A DNA stretch of 64,000 nucleotides from Guyparkeria hydrothermalis (GTDB taxonomy: Bacteria; Pseudomonadota; Gammaproteobacteria; Halothiobacillales; Halothiobacillaceae), in the NCBI RefSeq assembly GCF_023555385.1, contig NZ_JAJSED010000001.1:124001-188000 (forward strand). The letters run 5' to 3'. The position numbers and the translations under genes are program-made. Every line of letters begins with the position of its first letter. Positions within the stretch are counted from its first letter, which is position 1. The notes beneath the pieces were generated by a model that was not told the DNA's origin, did no database searches, and saw nothing but the letters and a program-made list of their open reading frames with translations. This document shows positions 63,945 to 64,000 of the stretch, one piece after another.

Positions 63945-64000
63945 TTTCAGCCGATGGTCGTTCATAGACAGCGTCTCTGTGCAGCCCCAGGGATTCGGAC

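Overview
The window is a GC-rich gammaproteobacterial chromosome segment, and nearly all of it is coding. A complete ectABC ectoine operon points to a salt-adapted organism. A sulfide:quinone oxidoreductase of the Acidithiobacillus ferrooxidans kind points to sulfur oxidation, and polar-flagellum genes (fliC-flaG-fliD-fliS-fliT) and a FimX-like protein point to motility. Together these suggest a halophilic sulfur-oxidising gammaproteobacterium, for example a Halothiobacillus/Guyparkeria-like or Ectothiorhodospiraceae-like lineage. That placement is inference; no rRNA is present to confirm it.

Layout. 0-3.4 kb: the end of comEC and two small genes. 3.4-5.8 kb: ectABC. 5.9-8.1 kb: a nitric-oxide module in which an NsrR-like repressor faces a hemerythrin-domain gene and nnrS across a palindromic operator. 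8.1-14.3 kb: hemN, a TRIC-family channel, a two-gene ABC exporter, msrA, and an unusual HhH-GPD glycosylase. 14.3-18.1 kb: a glucan phosphorylase followed by 1.2 kb of palindromic repeats. 18.1-22.4 kb: the flagellin-filament operon behind a clear sigma-28 promoter. 22.4-25.5 kb: a GIY-YIG nuclease, a KPR-like protein and the ribosomal oxygenase roxA, interspersed with paired palindromes. 25.5-31.6 kb: sqr, prmB, psd and the EF-P beta-lysylation set (efp, epmA, epmB). 31.7-35.5 kb: a PilZ-like protein translationally coupled to a degenerate FimX. 35.5-43.8 kb: folB, midA-like, SDR, phytoene-synthase-like, MCP, gph, ubiG, mtaD. 44-49 kb: arginine genes argD, argF and argA with a cupin and rsmJ. 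49-52.2 kb: a lower-GC polysaccharide patch (GT90 transferase, UDP-glucose dehydrogenase). 52.3-61.5 kb: hemerythrin, a solute-binding protein with a CDF transporter, an unrecognised 679-aa protein paired with an ATP-grasp ligase, DUF4174, patatin and DUF748 proteins. 61.6-64 kb: DUF2058 protein and rhlE.

Two repeat families stand out. The first has 15 copies of a 20-bp palindrome (ATTCCC-N8-GGGAAT with GC arms), twelve of them in six head-to-head or tail-to-tail doublets. One small GIY-YIG nuclease gene lies exactly between two doublets. The second is a 265-bp element with 22-bp terminal inverted repeats, present twice in opposite orientation. One copy has inserted into the 3' end of ubiG; the other lies between the ATP-grasp gene and the start codon of the 679-aa gene. 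The ATP-grasp/679-aa pair is the best candidate here for an undescribed biochemical system.

No tRNA, rRNA, CRISPR array, IS transposase or prophage gene was recognised.
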